Source: Sva-07 sp963716095
GTDB taxonomy: Bacteria > Actinomycetota > Acidimicrobiia > Acidimicrobiales > Ilumatobacteraceae
Direction: 5' to 3'
DNA length: 64,000 bases
Assembly: GCA_963716095.1 (NCBI GenBank)
Contig: CAVQSV010000018.1
Coordinates: 124,001-188,000 of the forward strand
Shown here: in pieces, positions 19,346 through 29,411 of the stretch
How positions within the stretch are numbered: the stretch's first letter is position 1
How the letters are laid out: every line of letters begins with the position of its first letter
The notes under the pieces: model-generated
Databases searched by the model: none
The model's input: the letters and a program-made list of their open reading frames with translations, nothing else
Told to the model about the DNA's origin: nothing
Translations under genes and position numbers: made by a program

Positions 19346-20062
19346 ATGCCGATCCATCTGCGAGCCGAGTCCGGCGACTACGCCCCCAACGTCCTCTGTC
19401 CCGGTGATCCGGTTCGAGCGAAGTACATCGCCGAGACGTTCTTCGACGACGGCTTCCGCCAGGTGAACGCCGAACGAGGAATGCTCGGCTACACCGGCAC
19501 CTTCGAGGGCAAACCGATCAGCGTGCAGTCCACCGGCATGGGGTGCCCGAGCGCCGGCATCGTGTTCGAGGAGCTGATCATGCTCGGTGCCACTCGGCTG
19601 ATTCGCGTGGGTACCTGCGGTGGTCTCGGTGAGAACATGGCGATGGGTGACACCGTCGTCGGCCTCGCCGCGTCCAGCGACGATCAGACGCCGTTCCGCT
19701 ACGCCGCGATGGAGGGCTACGCCCCGAGCGCCACCTTCTCGTTGGTCGAAACGGCGGCTCGGCTGGCTCGCGAGTCGTCGTCCGGCACCGTGCACGTCGG
19801 ACCGATCGTCACCTCGGGCATCTTCTACGACCCCGACCCGACCACGTTTGCGCGTTGGAAGCGTCTGGGCCATCTCGGCGTCGAGATGGAAGCAGCGATG
19901 ATGTACGCGATCGCAGCCGTCAAAGGCATCGAATCGCTGGCGATCATGACCGTCAGCGACCTCCTCGGCGAGAGTGGCGACACCGTCCGGATCAGCGACG
20001 AAGAACTCAAGGCCGGCGTCGATCAGATGATGCAGATCTCTTGCGCTGTCGCCGTGTCATGA
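19346..20062 (+). CDS. deoD: Purine nucleoside phosphorylase, DeoD type
   Basis: This 238-residue cytoplasmic enzyme cleaves purine (deoxy)ribonucleosides with phosphate for salvage. The length and motifs fit the hexameric DeoD type. CPGDPVRAKYIAE at the N-terminus binds phosphate. GMGCPSAGI and RVGTCGG line the active site, GVEMEAAMMYAIA contacts the ribose, and TVSDLLGES carries the base-binding Asp. ATG 19346 gives MPIHLRAESGDYAP. It follows the glycosylase by 41 bases on the same strand. Confidence 0.92.
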   Translation: MPIHLRAESGDYAPNVLCPGDPVRAKYIAETFFDDGFRQVNAERGMLGYTGTFEGKPISVQSTGMGCPSAGIVFEELIMLGATRLIRVGTCGGLGENMAMGDTVVGLAASSDDQTPFRYAAMEGYAPSATFSLVETAARLARESSSGTVHVGPIVTSGIFYDPDPTTFARWKRLGHLGVEMEAAMMYAIAAVKGIESLAIMTVSDLLGESGDTVRISDEELKAGVDQMMQISCAVAVS

Positions 20063-20120
20063 TTCGCTGACTCGGCGCCCGCCGAGGGAACCCACTTCGC
20101 CCCAGGAGCGTCGAATCAAC

Positions 20121-20903
20121 ATGACTACCCGCACTGCCATTGCCCTGCTGGCGATCGCCGGTCTCACGATTGCCGCATGCGGCAGTGACGACGACACCTC
20201 GACATCCGATTCGGTCAGCGCAGCCGACCTCTCGAACCGGGGGTTCGAGTCGACCGACGTGACCGGTCACGAGCTCGTCGACGGATCCGAGATCACGATG
20301 AACTTCCTCGACGACACTGTCAGCGTCAACGCCGGCTGCAACACGATGAACGGCCGCTTCGAGATCGCCGGCGACACGTTCACAGCAGAACAGTTCGCCA
20401 TGACGATGATGGCGTGCCCGGACCCGCTGATGGCCCAGGACACCTGGCTGAGTGAGTTCCTGGCGTCGTCTCCGACCATCGCACTCGACGGGTCGACACT
20501 CACCTTCACCGGCGACGACGCCTCGATCACGCTCGAGGAGATCGAGCCCGCAGCACTCGTCGGCACCACCTGGGTGGTCACCGGGACGGTCGCCAACGAA
20601 GCGGTCAGCAGCATCCCGGCGGATGCAACCGCGTCGATCAGCATCGCCGACGACGGCACCGTTGCCGTCGACACCGGGTGCAACACCGGTTCGGGTGACG
20701 TCGAGGTCGGCGACGACACGCTGACGTTCGGGCCGATCGCCACCACGCTGCGTGCCTGTGTCGACGAGGTCGCCGAGCTCGAAGCGAGCGTGCTCGCCGT
20801 GCTGCAGGGCGAGGTCGCCTACGAGATCAGCGGCGACACGCTGTCGCTGCGCACCGGCGATGGAGCCGACCGAATCGGCCTCGAACTCACCGCCCAGAGC
20901 TGA
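20121..20903 (+). CDS. Lipoprotein with two META/HslJ domains
   Basis: This 260-residue exported protein has a lipoprotein signal (LLAIAGLTIAAC, Cys near residue 17). Two META-type repeats follow. The first carries VSVNAGCNTMNGRFEI and MMACPDPLMAQ; the second carries VAVDTGCNTGSGDVEV and LRACVDEVAELE. HslJ-like META domains are linked to stress and novobiocin tolerance in E. coli, but their biochemical action is unknown. ATG 20121 follows an AGGAGCG ribosome site. It ends about 80 bases from the convergent mdh stop, with a palindrome between. Confidence 0.85.
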   Translation: MTTRTAIALLAIAGLTIAACGSDDDTSTSDSVSAADLSNRGFESTDVTGHELVDGSEITMNFLDDTVSVNAGCNTMNGRFEIAGDTFTAEQFAMTMMACPDPLMAQDTWLSEFLASSPTIALDGSTLTFTGDDASITLEEIEPAALVGTTWVVTGTVANEAVSSIPADATASISIADDGTVAVDTGCNTGSGDVEVGDDTLTFGPIATTLRACVDEVAELEASVLAVLQGEVAYEISGDTLSLRTGDGADRIGLELTAQS

Positions 20904-20925
20904 CCCCGCACGCGCCACCCCGCAC

Positions 20926-20966
20926 GCGATGAGTTCAGCGCGACACGTTCCGCGAAGACTCATCGC
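20926..20966. repeat. Intergenic palindrome, GCGATGAG family, copy 2
   Basis: The arms GCGATGAGTTCAGCGCG and CGCGAAGACTCATCGC pair over most of their length. It lies between the convergent META-lipoprotein and mdh genes and probably forms a hairpin on both strands. It is closely similar to the copy at 38816-38858. Confidence 0.7.
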
Positions 20967-20984
20967 TTCGGGCGGGGCTGCGGG

Positions 20985-21971
20985 TCAGATCAGACCGAGT
21001 TCGGCGACGGCGTCGCGCTCGCCGACGAGCTCGTTTGCGCTGGCGTCGATCTTGGCGCGGCTGAAGTCGTCGATGTCGAGCCCCTGGACGATCTCGTAGT
21101 CGCCGTCCTTGCAGACGCACGGGAACGACGAGATGATGCCTTCCGGCACGCCGTAGCTGCCGTCGCTGACGATCGACATCGACACCCAGTCGCCTTCGGG
21201 CGTGCCCAACGTCCAGTCGCGGATGTGATCGACCGCTGCTGACGCTGCCGATGCCGCCGACGACGATCCGCGTGCTTCGATGATCGCCGCGCCCCGCTTG
21301 GCGACGGTGGGGATGTAGGTGTTCTCGTACCAGTCGTGATCGCCGACGGCATCGTAGGCTCGCTTGCCGTTCACCTCGGCGTGGAACAGGTCGGGGTACT
21401 GCGTCGTCGAGTGGTTGCCCCAGATCGTCATCTTGGTGATGTCGTTCACCGAGGCATCGAGGCGCTGCGCGAGCTGCGCCTTGGCGCGGTTGTGGTCGAG
21501 CCGGGTCATCGCGGTGAAGCGGCGCGGATCGAGATCGGCGGCGTTGCGCTGCGCGATCAGCGCGTTGGTGTTGGCCGGGTTGCCGACCACGAGGACCTTC
21601 ACGTCGGGGGTGGCCGAGCGGGACAGGGCCTCGCCCTGCGGCTTGAAGATGCCACCGTTGGCCGACAGCAGGTCGGCGCGCTCCATGCCGGCCTTGCGCG
21701 GCATCGAGCCGACGAGGATGGCGATGTCGGCGTCGCCGAACGCGGTGTCGGCGTCGTCGGTGCAGACGACGTCGGAGAGCAGCGGGAACGCGCAGTCGTC
21801 GAGTTCCATGCGGACGCCCTCGAGTGCCCCGAGAGCGGGGCTGATCTCGAGGAGCTGCAGCGAGACCGGGGTGTCCGGGCCGAGCATCGAGCCCGAGGCG
21901 ATACGGAAGAGGATGCTGTAGCCGATCTGGCCTGCAGCACCGGTGACGGCGACACGAACGGGAGTAGTCAT
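20985..21971 (-). CDS. mdh: Malate dehydrogenase
   Basis: This TCA-cycle enzyme oxidises malate to oxaloacetate with NAD+. The 328-residue length fits the actinobacterial/cytosolic-type enzyme. The Rossmann motif TGAAGQIGYSILFRIASG opens the protein. VGSMPRKAGMERADLL carries the substrate-binding Arg, VVGNPANTNA follows, MTRLDHNRAKAQLA holds the catalytic Asp and Arg, and IWGNHSTTQYPD holds the catalytic His. I chose ATG 21971 (MTTPVRVAVTG). It is the third gene downstream of metF on the same strand, but gaps of about 85-100 bases make a shared transcript uncertain. Confidence 0.95.
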   Translation of the reverse strand: MTTPVRVAVTGAAGQIGYSILFRIASGSMLGPDTPVSLQLLEISPALGALEGVRMELDDCAFPLLSDVVCTDDADTAFGDADIAILVGSMPRKAGMERADLLSANGGIFKPQGEALSRSATPDVKVLVVGNPANTNALIAQRNAADLDPRRFTAMTRLDHNRAKAQLAQRLDASVNDITKMTIWGNHSTTQYPDLFHAEVNGKRAYDAVGDHDWYENTYIPTVAKRGAAIIEARGSSSAASAASAAVDHIRDWTLGTPEGDWVSMSIVSDGSYGVPEGIISSFPCVCKDGDYEIVQGLDIDDFSRAKIDASANELVGERDAVAELGLI

Positions 21972-22055
21972 GCCACGAGCGTACGCCCACCGCCAACGGG
22001 CACCCAACTACACCGAACTGTCACCACGGACCCGGCGCCGTTCGACGGTGGAGAC

Positions 22056-24203
22056 TCAGGGCTGAGCGAGGACGCGACCGATGACGTCGGCGTAGAAGTT
22101 CTGACCCGATTGGGTCAGATGGATGCCGTCGTCATAGAAACAGCGCCCCTCGCACGTGGCCGAGAGCACCTCCCAATCGACGACGGTGACGTTGGGGTAT
22201 ACCGCCGGGACGGCCCGGAGTCGCTCGTTGTTGGCTGCGATCCAAGCGCGGTCGGCCTTGCCGGTCAGCAACAGCACCACCGGCACGTCGGCGACGGTGG
22301 CCAACATCGCGTCGAGCGTTTCCTGGCTGAAGGGTCCATTCGTGCCGAGGTGCACCACGACGACCGACCCGAACGTCCCGTTGTCCTTCAGGGCCTGCAT
22401 GGTCGGCACGAACGTGTTCATCTGCCGACTCTGCTGCGCATCGACCTGGAAGCCGCGTGCCTGGAGTTCCTCGGCGGCGCCCAACATCACCGAGTCGCCG
22501 AGTGCCACGAGCGGGAAACCGAACTCGGTCGGCGGGATGTCGAGTGGAGCCAGACCATCGAGTGTCGACACGACGCCGAGTTGCCCGACCGCAGCGAGCG
22601 GCGGCGCGGTGGTCGGGGGCACCGTCGTGGTCGGGACCGTGGCAGGTGCGGTGGTGGGCGCAGCCGTGGCTGGTACGGAGTTGGTCGGCGCCGACACCGT
22701 CGGGTCTGCGTCGGGGTCGACCACGATGACATCCGGAGCAGTGGTCGCCGGCACCGTGGTGGTCGGTGCCGTCGTGGTCGGTGCCGTCGTCGTCGACGCA
22801 ACGGGGATGTCCTCGACGGCGAGCAGGTCGGTCGTGAACTCCTCGCCGGCGTCGAGCGCCTGGGCGATTTCGTTCTGCTCGACCGGAGCGGTCAGCAACA
22901 CGGCACCGATGAACAACCCACCGACGACGCCGACGGCGACGGCTCCACTGGCAACGAACTTCGGTCCCGGCCTCGCACCGGCGAAGATCTTGCGCCAGCT
23001 CGCCGAGAAGCGCCCCTGGCGAATCGGCGTCTCGATCAGCCGGTACGACGCTTCGGTGATGATCGCCGTGAGCATCAGCGCCACCACGAATTCGCGAACG
23101 GTCAGCTTGTTGCCGGCCACCCCTCGAATCATCTGGTAGATCGGCCAGTGGTAGAGGTACAGGCCGTACGAGCGCGTACCGATCCACAAGAAGAGCGCAT
23201 TGCCGAGGAGGCGGTTCGCGTATGCACCGCGGTGGGTGACTGCGGCGATGATCGCCAACGTCGTCAGTCCGGCGATGAACATTCCTCCACGGAACAGGAA
23301 CGGGTCGGCCCCCGCTGGTGTCGCCAGATAGGTGTTCCAGCAGAGCCACGCGAACACCGCGATCGCCACGAGTGCCAGACCGTCGAACAACCGACCCTTG
23401 GAGCGCAGCGGTCCTCGCACGATCGCCAGTGGACGCCAGACCATCGCAAACGCCGCCCCGAGCAAGATCCCGCTGAGCCGGCTGATCGTGCCGAGATAGA
23501 GCGTGTCGATCTTCGCGATGGGGCGGTCGCCGATCCACCAGTAGGCATCGGGGGTGACGTTCGGCTCGGCGATCGGACCCGAGTAGAACAGCACGGCAAC
23601 AGCGATGGTGATCGCCACCGCGGCGATGAACAACCATCGACTGACGGCGGCGACCTGGCGGGTGCCGTTGCGCCCCAGCAGAAAGATCATCACGACCGGC
23701 CAGACGATGTAGAACTGCTCCTCGACGGCCAGGCTCCAGAGGTGCCGCAGGGGCGCGAAGTCGCCGGCCGCGGTGTAGCCGAGTCCCTCCCAGATCTGGT
23801 ACCAGTTCGACACGTAGAAGATCCCGGCGAGCACGTCGCCGCGCAGCGCGCCGAGCGCCTCGTACTTGAAGATCGCCGTCCACACGGTGACGAGCAGCAT
23901 CATGGTGAACAGCGCCGGGAGGAGGCGTCTGGCGCGTCGCAACCAGAAGTGGCGCAGTGAGATCCGATAGGTGCGTTCGCGCTCGGAGATCAGCAACAGC
24001 GTGATCAGGTAACCGGAGATCACGAAGAACATCTCGACACCGAGAAAGCCGCCCGGCAGCCAATCGGAATTGGCGTGATACACCATCACCGCCACGACAG
24101 CGAGCGCCCGCATGCCGTCGAGCCCCGGCAGATACGGGACCCGACTGATGTGGGCGCGGTCGTCAGGGACCGGCGCCACCCGGGGAGGGGCGAGCGTGGA
24201 CAT
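22056..24203 (-). CDS. OafA/YrhL-type membrane acyltransferase with C-terminal SGNH domain
   Basis: This 715-residue protein has an acyltransferase-3 membrane domain (residues about 20-410) with some ten helices. It includes LDGMRALAVVAVMVYH, where the His is catalytic, FFVISGYLIT and LWSLAVEEQFYIVWP. A Thr/Pro/Ala-rich linker (about 470-545) follows, then an SGNH hydrolase-like domain with GDSVMLG at about 568 and the DGIHLT Asp-His pair near the end. Such fusions O-acylate cell-surface polysaccharides or peptidoglycan, taking the acyl group through the membrane. The acceptor is unknown here. It lies 99 bases downstream of a paralogue. ATG 24203 is the start. Confidence 0.9.
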   Translation of the reverse strand: MSTLAPPRVAPVPDDRAHISRVPYLPGLDGMRALAVVAVMVYHANSDWLPGGFLGVEMFFVISGYLITLLLISERERTYRISLRHFWLRRARRLLPALFTMMLLVTVWTAIFKYEALGALRGDVLAGIFYVSNWYQIWEGLGYTAAGDFAPLRHLWSLAVEEQFYIVWPVVMIFLLGRNGTRQVAAVSRWLFIAAVAITIAVAVLFYSGPIAEPNVTPDAYWWIGDRPIAKIDTLYLGTISRLSGILLGAAFAMVWRPLAIVRGPLRSKGRLFDGLALVAIAVFAWLCWNTYLATPAGADPFLFRGGMFIAGLTTLAIIAAVTHRGAYANRLLGNALFLWIGTRSYGLYLYHWPIYQMIRGVAGNKLTVREFVVALMLTAIITEASYRLIETPIRQGRFSASWRKIFAGARPGPKFVASGAVAVGVVGGLFIGAVLLTAPVEQNEIAQALDAGEEFTTDLLAVEDIPVASTTTAPTTTAPTTTVPATTAPDVIVVDPDADPTVSAPTNSVPATAAPTTAPATVPTTTVPPTTAPPLAAVGQLGVVSTLDGLAPLDIPPTEFGFPLVALGDSVMLGAAEELQARGFQVDAQQSRQMNTFVPTMQALKDNGTFGSVVVVHLGTNGPFSQETLDAMLATVADVPVVLLLTGKADRAWIAANNERLRAVPAVYPNVTVVDWEVLSATCEGRCFYDDGIHLTQSGQNFYADVIGRVLAQP

Positions 24204-24302
24204 GGACCTTCCAGTATCGCTGAGTCCATTGCGCCGGCAACGTCATGCCTGCAATGTCACCTCGCCCGAGCGGTCACCGCAGCCCGGAGACGGTCGGGCG
24301 GT

Positions 24303-26337
24303 TCAGCCGGCGCCCCGGAGGGCGCCATCGATCAGTGCGGTGTAGTACACCTGACCGTCGGGGCGCAGGTGGTAGCCGTCGGAGGCGTAGCAATCACCGG
24401 GGCACGCAGCGCTGAGGCCGGCCCAGTCGAGCAGCGAGACATTCGCGTAGTTCGCGATGGTGTCGTAGATCAGCGCGTTGTTGGCCCCGATCCACTCCAC
24501 CGGCGCTTCGAGCGTCAGGAGCAACACCTGTGGAACGCCGGCCAGCGCCTCCATCATGCCGCGTCATGTCATCGGAGTTGATGTTGCCGTTCGTGCCGAG
24601 GTGCACCACCACGACCTCACCGAGGCGACCCTGCTCGTTCAGCGTCGCGATCGTGTCGGCACCGTTGGAGAACTGCCGACTCTCGATCGCATCGACGACG
24701 AACCCGTTGTCACGAAGCTGCCCTGCAGCCCCCAGCATGACCGAGTCGCCGAGCGCCAGCATCGGAATCGGAGCGGCCGGGGCCGTTGTGGTCGTCGTGG
24801 TGGCGACGTCGGAAGCCGGCGGCGCGACCGGGCTCGCCGGATCGGCGGTGCCTTCAGGAGTCGTCGTGTCGTCGGACACGACGGGTGAATCGGTGGCCTC
24901 CGCGCCGGAGCACGTCGGGTCGTTGACCACGTCGCAGGTGGCCTCGGCCCCTTCGTCGAGGAACTGGCGCACCTCGTTCTCCTGAACGGGCGCTGTCGCC
25001 AAGCTGATGCCGGCGAACAACGACAGACCCGCCAGCACGGCGCCGGCGACGATCAAGGCGTTGCGCGGACCTGCGACGGGCGATCGGAGGATCCTGGCCA
25101 GCGAGGAGACGAAGGTTCCCTTGCGAATCGGGGTTTCGATGAAGCGGTACGACGCCTCGGTGACGACCACCGTCAGGACCATCGCGAAGGCGAACTCCAT
25201 GACGGTCATCTTGTTGCCGGCGATGTTGCGAATCAGTTGGTAGATCGGCCAGTGGTAGAGGTACAGCCCGTACGAACGGGTGCCGATCCAGAGCAGGACC
25301 GGGAGGCTGAGCACCCGAGAGGTCATCGCCCGCTCGTGGGTCACCGCGGAGATCATCATCAGCGTCGCGACGGCGCAGAGCACGAAACCTCCGCGGAACA
25401 GCCACGGGTTGCCGCCCTCGGGGCTCACCAGCCACATCCACCAGGTGAGTGCCGCCAAGATCGCGAACCCTGCGAGTGCGAACACGTCGAGCAGCGACCC
25501 CTTGTTGCGGAGCGGACCACGCATCACGGCGACAGGGCGCCACACCATGGCGAACGCTGCGCCGAGCAGCAATCCGCTCGCTCGACTGAACGTGCCGAGA
25601 TATGCCCAGTCGAAGATCGAGATCTCCCGCCCGAAGATCGACCAGTAGGCATCCGGCGTCACCTCGGGGGTGCCGATCGGACCGCTGTAGAACAGCACCG
25701 CCGTGATCGCCGTGAGGACGAGCGCCACGAGCACGAGCCAACGGCTGATGTCGGCGATGCGTCGACTCCCACCCTTGAGCAATGCGAACATCACGAGTGG
25801 CCACACGATGTAGAACTGCTCTTCGACCGCGAGGCTCCAGAGGTGCCGCAGCGGCGCGAAGTCGTTGGCGGCGGTGTACCCGGCACCGGTCCAGATCTGG
25901 TACCAGTTCGCCACGTAGAGCAACGACGCGATCACGTCGCCGCGCAGCTTGCCGAGCACATCGCGTTCGAACAGCGACACCCAGATCGTGAGCGCGAGCA
26001 GCATCGTGAACAGCGCCGGCAGGAGCCGCCGGGCGCGGCGGGCCCAGAAGTGCTTCATGTCGACGGTCGAGGTGCGTTCCTTCTCGGAGATCAGCAGCAG
26101 TGTGATCAGGTACCCCGAGATCACGAAGAAGACCTCGACGCCGAGGTAGCCGCCCGGCAACCAGTCGGAGTTGGCGTGATACACCATCACGGCGACCACG
26201 GCGAGTGCCCGCATCCCGTCCAGGCCGGGGAGGTACGGCACCCGGCTGATGTCGCTGGGTGGCCGCCGCCCGAGACCAGCGGTGGGTCGCGGCTCGGCTC
26301 GCGTCGGCGTGCCCGCGGCGTCGGGGGTTGCAGTCAT
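24303..26337 (-). pseudogene. OafA/YrhL-SGNH acyltransferase paralogue, frameshifted near the 3' end
   Basis: This is a second copy of the same architecture: acyltransferase-3 domain, Thr/Pro linker, then SGNH domain with GDSVMLG near residue 529. It begins MTATPDAAGTPTRAEP at ATG 26337. The frame is broken close to 24558-24561. Upstream it reads GTNGNINSDDMT and then loses homology. One base less there lets it continue as MMEALAGVPQVLLLTLEAP to DGYHLRPDGQVYY and a stop at 24303, matching its neighbour residue for residue. Without repair the protein lacks the catalytic Asp-His of the SGNH domain. The N-terminal membrane parts of the two copies are nearly identical. It starts 17 bases after metF ends. 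Confidence 0.85.
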
Positions 26338-26354
26338 GTAGCGACCAGTATCGC

Positions 26355-27212
26355 TCAACCCGTGGTCAGTCCGAGGTTCAGGCAGATCTCGACGACCGAC
26401 TCGGGACGGTTGAGGGCATAGAGGTGGAGGCCCGGCGTTCCGGCGTCGATCAGGTCGGAACACAATTGCGTGGCGACGTCGACGCCGATGCGACGCACCT
26501 CGTCGGGGTCGTCGGTGGCGTCGAGTCGATCGGCGAGCCAGCCGGGCAGCGCAGCTCCACTCATCTCCGCCATCCGCTTGACCATGGCCTTGTTGTTGAT
26601 CGGCATGATCCCGGGCAGCACCGGCTTGTCGACACCGAGTTCACCGAGCTCGTCGACGAGGCGCACCCAGTGTTCGACGTCGAAGAAGAACTGAGTGAGT
26701 GCGAAGTCGGCGATGCGGAGCTTGTCGGCGAGAAATCGGCGATCGGTGGCTCGATCGGGCGACCGGGGGTGCACCTGGGGATGCGCTGCGACGCCGGTGG
26801 CGAACCGGTCTGCCGCAACCACGTCCTCGAGCAGGTCGAGCGCATAGAGGTAGTCGCCGGCCTCCTCCACGCCGCCGGCCGGCGGGTCGCCACCCAGGGC
26901 CAGAATGTTCTCGATCCCGAGTTCGCTGTACTTGTCGAGCAAGGAGGCAACGTCGTCGCGACGGTGCCCGCGACAGGTGAGGTGGGGCATCGGGGTCCAC
27001 GAAGTCTCGCCGAGCATCCACGCCACGACGTCGCCGGTGCGATGCCGGTCGGACCCGCCCGCGCCGTACGTGATCGACACGAAGTCAGGGTTGAGCGATT
27101 CGATGGCGGCGACGGTGCGCCCGAGCGTCATGTTGGCAGCGGGGGTCTTGGGGGGGAAGAACTCGAACGACAGCGTGCGCTTGCTCGCGAGGAGTTCCGG
27201 AATCCGGGCCAT
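26355..27212 (-). CDS. metF: Methylenetetrahydrofolate reductase
   Basis: This FAD enzyme reduces 5,10-methylene-THF to 5-methyl-THF for methionine synthesis. The 285-residue TIM-barrel protein shows SFEFFPPKT near the N-terminus with the active-site Glu, SITYGAGGSDRHRT, the folate/FAD segment LALGGDPPAGG, and FALTQFFFDVEHW. I chose ATG 27212 (MARIPELLASK) behind GGGCGG; ATG-like starts further upstream would run into the next promoter. Two acyltransferase genes follow on the same strand. Confidence 0.94.
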   Translation of the reverse strand: MARIPELLASKRTLSFEFFPPKTPAANMTLGRTVAAIESLNPDFVSITYGAGGSDRHRTGDVVAWMLGETSWTPMPHLTCRGHRRDDVASLLDKYSELGIENILALGGDPPAGGVEEAGDYLYALDLLEDVVAADRFATGVAAHPQVHPRSPDRATDRRFLADKLRIADFALTQFFFDVEHWVRLVDELGELGVDKPVLPGIMPINNKAMVKRMAEMSGAALPGWLADRLDATDDPDEVRRIGVDVATQLCSDLIDAGTPGLHLYALNRPESVVEICLNLGLTTG

Positions 27213-27338
27213 CCGCCCAAGGCTACCGACCGTCACATCGCTGACCCGGCTCCCTCTCGATCGCCCGGAGGGTCACAACCGGCGTCCTGCAGGTTGTGTT
27301 ACCTTCCGCCCGTCGAACACCAACGAAGGGGATGGGGA

Positions 27339-27701
27339 ATGCCAATCATCGAGAACTGGAAACTGGTCGTACTGGAGCGGTACACCAAATTCGACGGGCG
27401 CGCCGGCCGAGCCGAATTCTGGTGGTTCGCGCTCGCCAACTTCTTGATCATCATCGCACTCGCAATCCTGGTCGCGGTGTCGAACATCTTCTGGATTCTC
27501 TACATCGGGTACGCCCTCGCCCTGATCGTGCCCAGCATCGCCGTAGCGATTCGTCGTTTACACGACACCAACAAGTCGGGTTGGTGGCTCCTGATCGGGA
27601 TCATCCCGTTCGGTGGCCTCGTCCTGCTCGTCTTCTACATCCTCGAAGGCACCGCCGGCCCGAACGACCACGGCGCCGCCGCGGAGCCAGCCGCCGGCTG
27701 A
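27339..27701 (+). CDS. DUF805 family small membrane protein
   Basis: This 120-residue inner-membrane protein has the DUF805 pattern: KFDGRAGRAEFWWFALANFL, two long hydrophobic helices, and IAVAIRRLHDTNKSGWWLL. The family is widespread and of unknown function. ATG 27339 lies after a GAAGGGGATGGGG purine-rich tract that can serve as ribosome site. A strong hairpin (27705-27735) follows its stop. It is divergent from metF across about 126 bases. Confidence 0.9.
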   Translation: MPIIENWKLVVLERYTKFDGRAGRAEFWWFALANFLIIIALAILVAVSNIFWILYIGYALALIVPSIAVAIRRLHDTNKSGWWLLIGIIPFGGLVLLVFYILEGTAGPNDHGAAAEPAAG

Positions 27702-27704
27702 CCC

Positions 27705-27735
27705 CGGTTCCCCGTGCCCTGGGCACGGGGAACCG
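27705..27735. terminator. Perfect hairpin between DUF805 and purH
   Basis: The arms CGGTTCCCCGTGCCC and GGGCACGGGGAACCG are a perfect 15-bp match around one base. It lies four bases after the DUF805 stop and 30 bases from the convergent purH stop, so it can serve both. No T-run follows, as is common in high-GC actinomycetes. Confidence 0.8.
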
Positions 27736-27765
27736 ATTCGGAGGTCCAGCGATCTCGGAACGAGG

Positions 27766-29268
27766 TCAGTGGCGGAAGTGACGCTGGCCGGTGAAGACCA
27801 TGGCGATGCCGTGTTCGTCCGCCGCAGCGATCACTTCTTCGTCTCGCACTGAACCGCCCGGCTGGATCACCGAGGAGATGCCCGCTGCGGCGGCCGCATC
27901 GAGGCCATCTCGGAACGGGAAGAACGCGTCGCTGGCGCAGGCGCCGCCCTCGGCACGGCCAGCGGAACGCTCTGCAGCGATGCGGGCCGAGTCGAGACGA
28001 TTCTGTTGGCCTGCGCCGATCCCGAACGCCTGCAGGTCCTTGGCGTAGACGATGGCGTTGCTGCTGACCGCAGCACACACCTGCCACGAGAACTCCAGGT
28101 CGGCCCACTGCGCATCGGTCGGCTGCGTTGCGGTGACGACACGCCAGTCGCCCGTACGGCCGGCGACGGGATCGGGCTGCTGTACGAGCAGGCCGCCGTC
28201 GACCGGGCGCACGTCGAACGGCAGCGGCGACGCAGCGTTCGCCGACATCACCCGAAGATTCTTCTTCACCGCCAGGATCTCGAGCGCCTCGGGCTCGAAG
28301 CCGGGGGCGATCACCACTTCGGTGAACACGTCGCCGATCGCCGTCGCCATCTCGGCAGTGACGGTGCGGTTCGCTGCGATGATGCCGCCGAACGCACTGA
28401 CAGGATCGCAGGCGTTGGCGCGGACGTAGGCCTCGGTGATGTCGTCGGCGACAGCGACCCCGCACGGGTTGGCGTGCTTCACCACGACCACGGCGGGCGC
28501 GTCGAAGCGTTGGACCAGGCGCCACGCTGCCTCGGTGTCGAACACGTTCAGGTAGCTGAGTTCCTTGCCGCCGTGCTGGGTCATCGAGTCCCACCAGCTC
28601 GTTGCGCCGGCCTGGCGGTAGCGAGCACCCTCCTGATGCGGGTTCTCGCCGTAGCGCAACGGCTGCGCGAGGTCGAGGGCCAGGTGGATCGACGACGGCA
28701 GCGCGTCATCGTTGTCGTCCGACTCGTCGAACCAGGTGACGATCGCCGCGTCGTACGCGGCCGTGTGCGCGAACGCGGTGCGGGCGAGTCGGCGCCTCGT
28801 GGCGTCGGTGAGCACACCGCCGGCGCGCAGGTCGTCGAGCACGGAGGCATAGTCGGCCGGGTCGACGAGCACGCCCACGTGGGCATGGTTCTTCGCCGCC
28901 GCGCGCACCATTGCGGGACCGCCGATGTCGATCAGCTCGATACTCGGGTCGGAGGAGAAGGGATACAGGTTCACCACCACGAGGTCGATCGGCTCGATGT
29001 CGTGGTGGGCCATGTCGGCAATGTGTTCGGCATCGGTGGGGTCGGCCAGTATCCCACCGTGAATCTTCGGGTGGAGCGTGACGACACGGTGGCCGAGGAT
29101 CGCCGGGAGGCCGGTCAGTTCGGCGACATCGGTGACGGGGATGTCCGCGTCGGCGATCGCTCGGGCGGTTCCGCCGCTCGAGACGAGCGACCACCCGAGT
29201 TGATGGAGCGACTCGGCGAACTCGACGATGCCGGACTTGTCGTAGACGGAGAGCAGGGCGGTGGGCAC
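27766..29268 (-). CDS. purH: Bifunctional AICAR formyltransferase/IMP cyclohydrolase
   Basis: This enzyme carries out the last two steps of de novo IMP synthesis in the cytoplasm. The 500-residue protein has an N-terminal IMP cyclohydrolase domain (LLSVYDKSGIVEFAE, SSGGTARAI, GHRVVTLHPKIHGG). The C-terminal transformylase domain has LRYGENPHQ, VVVKHANPCG with the catalytic Lys-His pair, and ASDAFFPFRDG. I chose GTG 29268 (VPTALLSVYDKSG); further upstream the frame has no homology. It stands alone on the minus strand. Confidence 0.95.
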   Translation of the reverse strand: MPTALLSVYDKSGIVEFAESLHQLGWSLVSSGGTARAIADADIPVTDVAELTGLPAILGHRVVTLHPKIHGGILADPTDAEHIADMAHHDIEPIDLVVVNLYPFSSDPSIELIDIGGPAMVRAAAKNHAHVGVLVDPADYASVLDDLRAGGVLTDATRRRLARTAFAHTAAYDAAIVTWFDESDDNDDALPSSIHLALDLAQPLRYGENPHQEGARYRQAGATSWWDSMTQHGGKELSYLNVFDTEAAWRLVQRFDAPAVVVVKHANPCGVAVADDITEAYVRANACDPVSAFGGIIAANRTVTAEMATAIGDVFTEVVIAPGFEPEALEILAVKKNLRVMSANAASPLPFDVRPVDGGLLVQQPDPVAGRTGDWRVVTATQPTDAQWADLEFSWQVCAAVSSNAIVYAKDLQAFGIGAGQQNRLDSARIAAERSAGRAEGGACASDAFFPFRDGLDAAAAAGISSVIQPGGSVRDEEVIAAADEHGIAMVFTGQRHFRH

Positions 29269-29411
29269 GACCCGACCGTAGTCAACCCACTCCCGAGAGC
29301 GGACATGACAGCGGAGACGCCACTGCGGCCGAAGTGCGCGCTGGGTCTCGACGCCGGCACTACGGTGCGATTCGGGGAACGCACCACCTGGCATTCCGGA
29401 GGGGATCAGAC

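Noticed and set aside
21336..23960. 874-codon open frame on the plus strand
   Set aside because: It is antisense to mdh and an acyltransferase with conserved motifs; the translation is Arg/His/Gly-rich without a fold.
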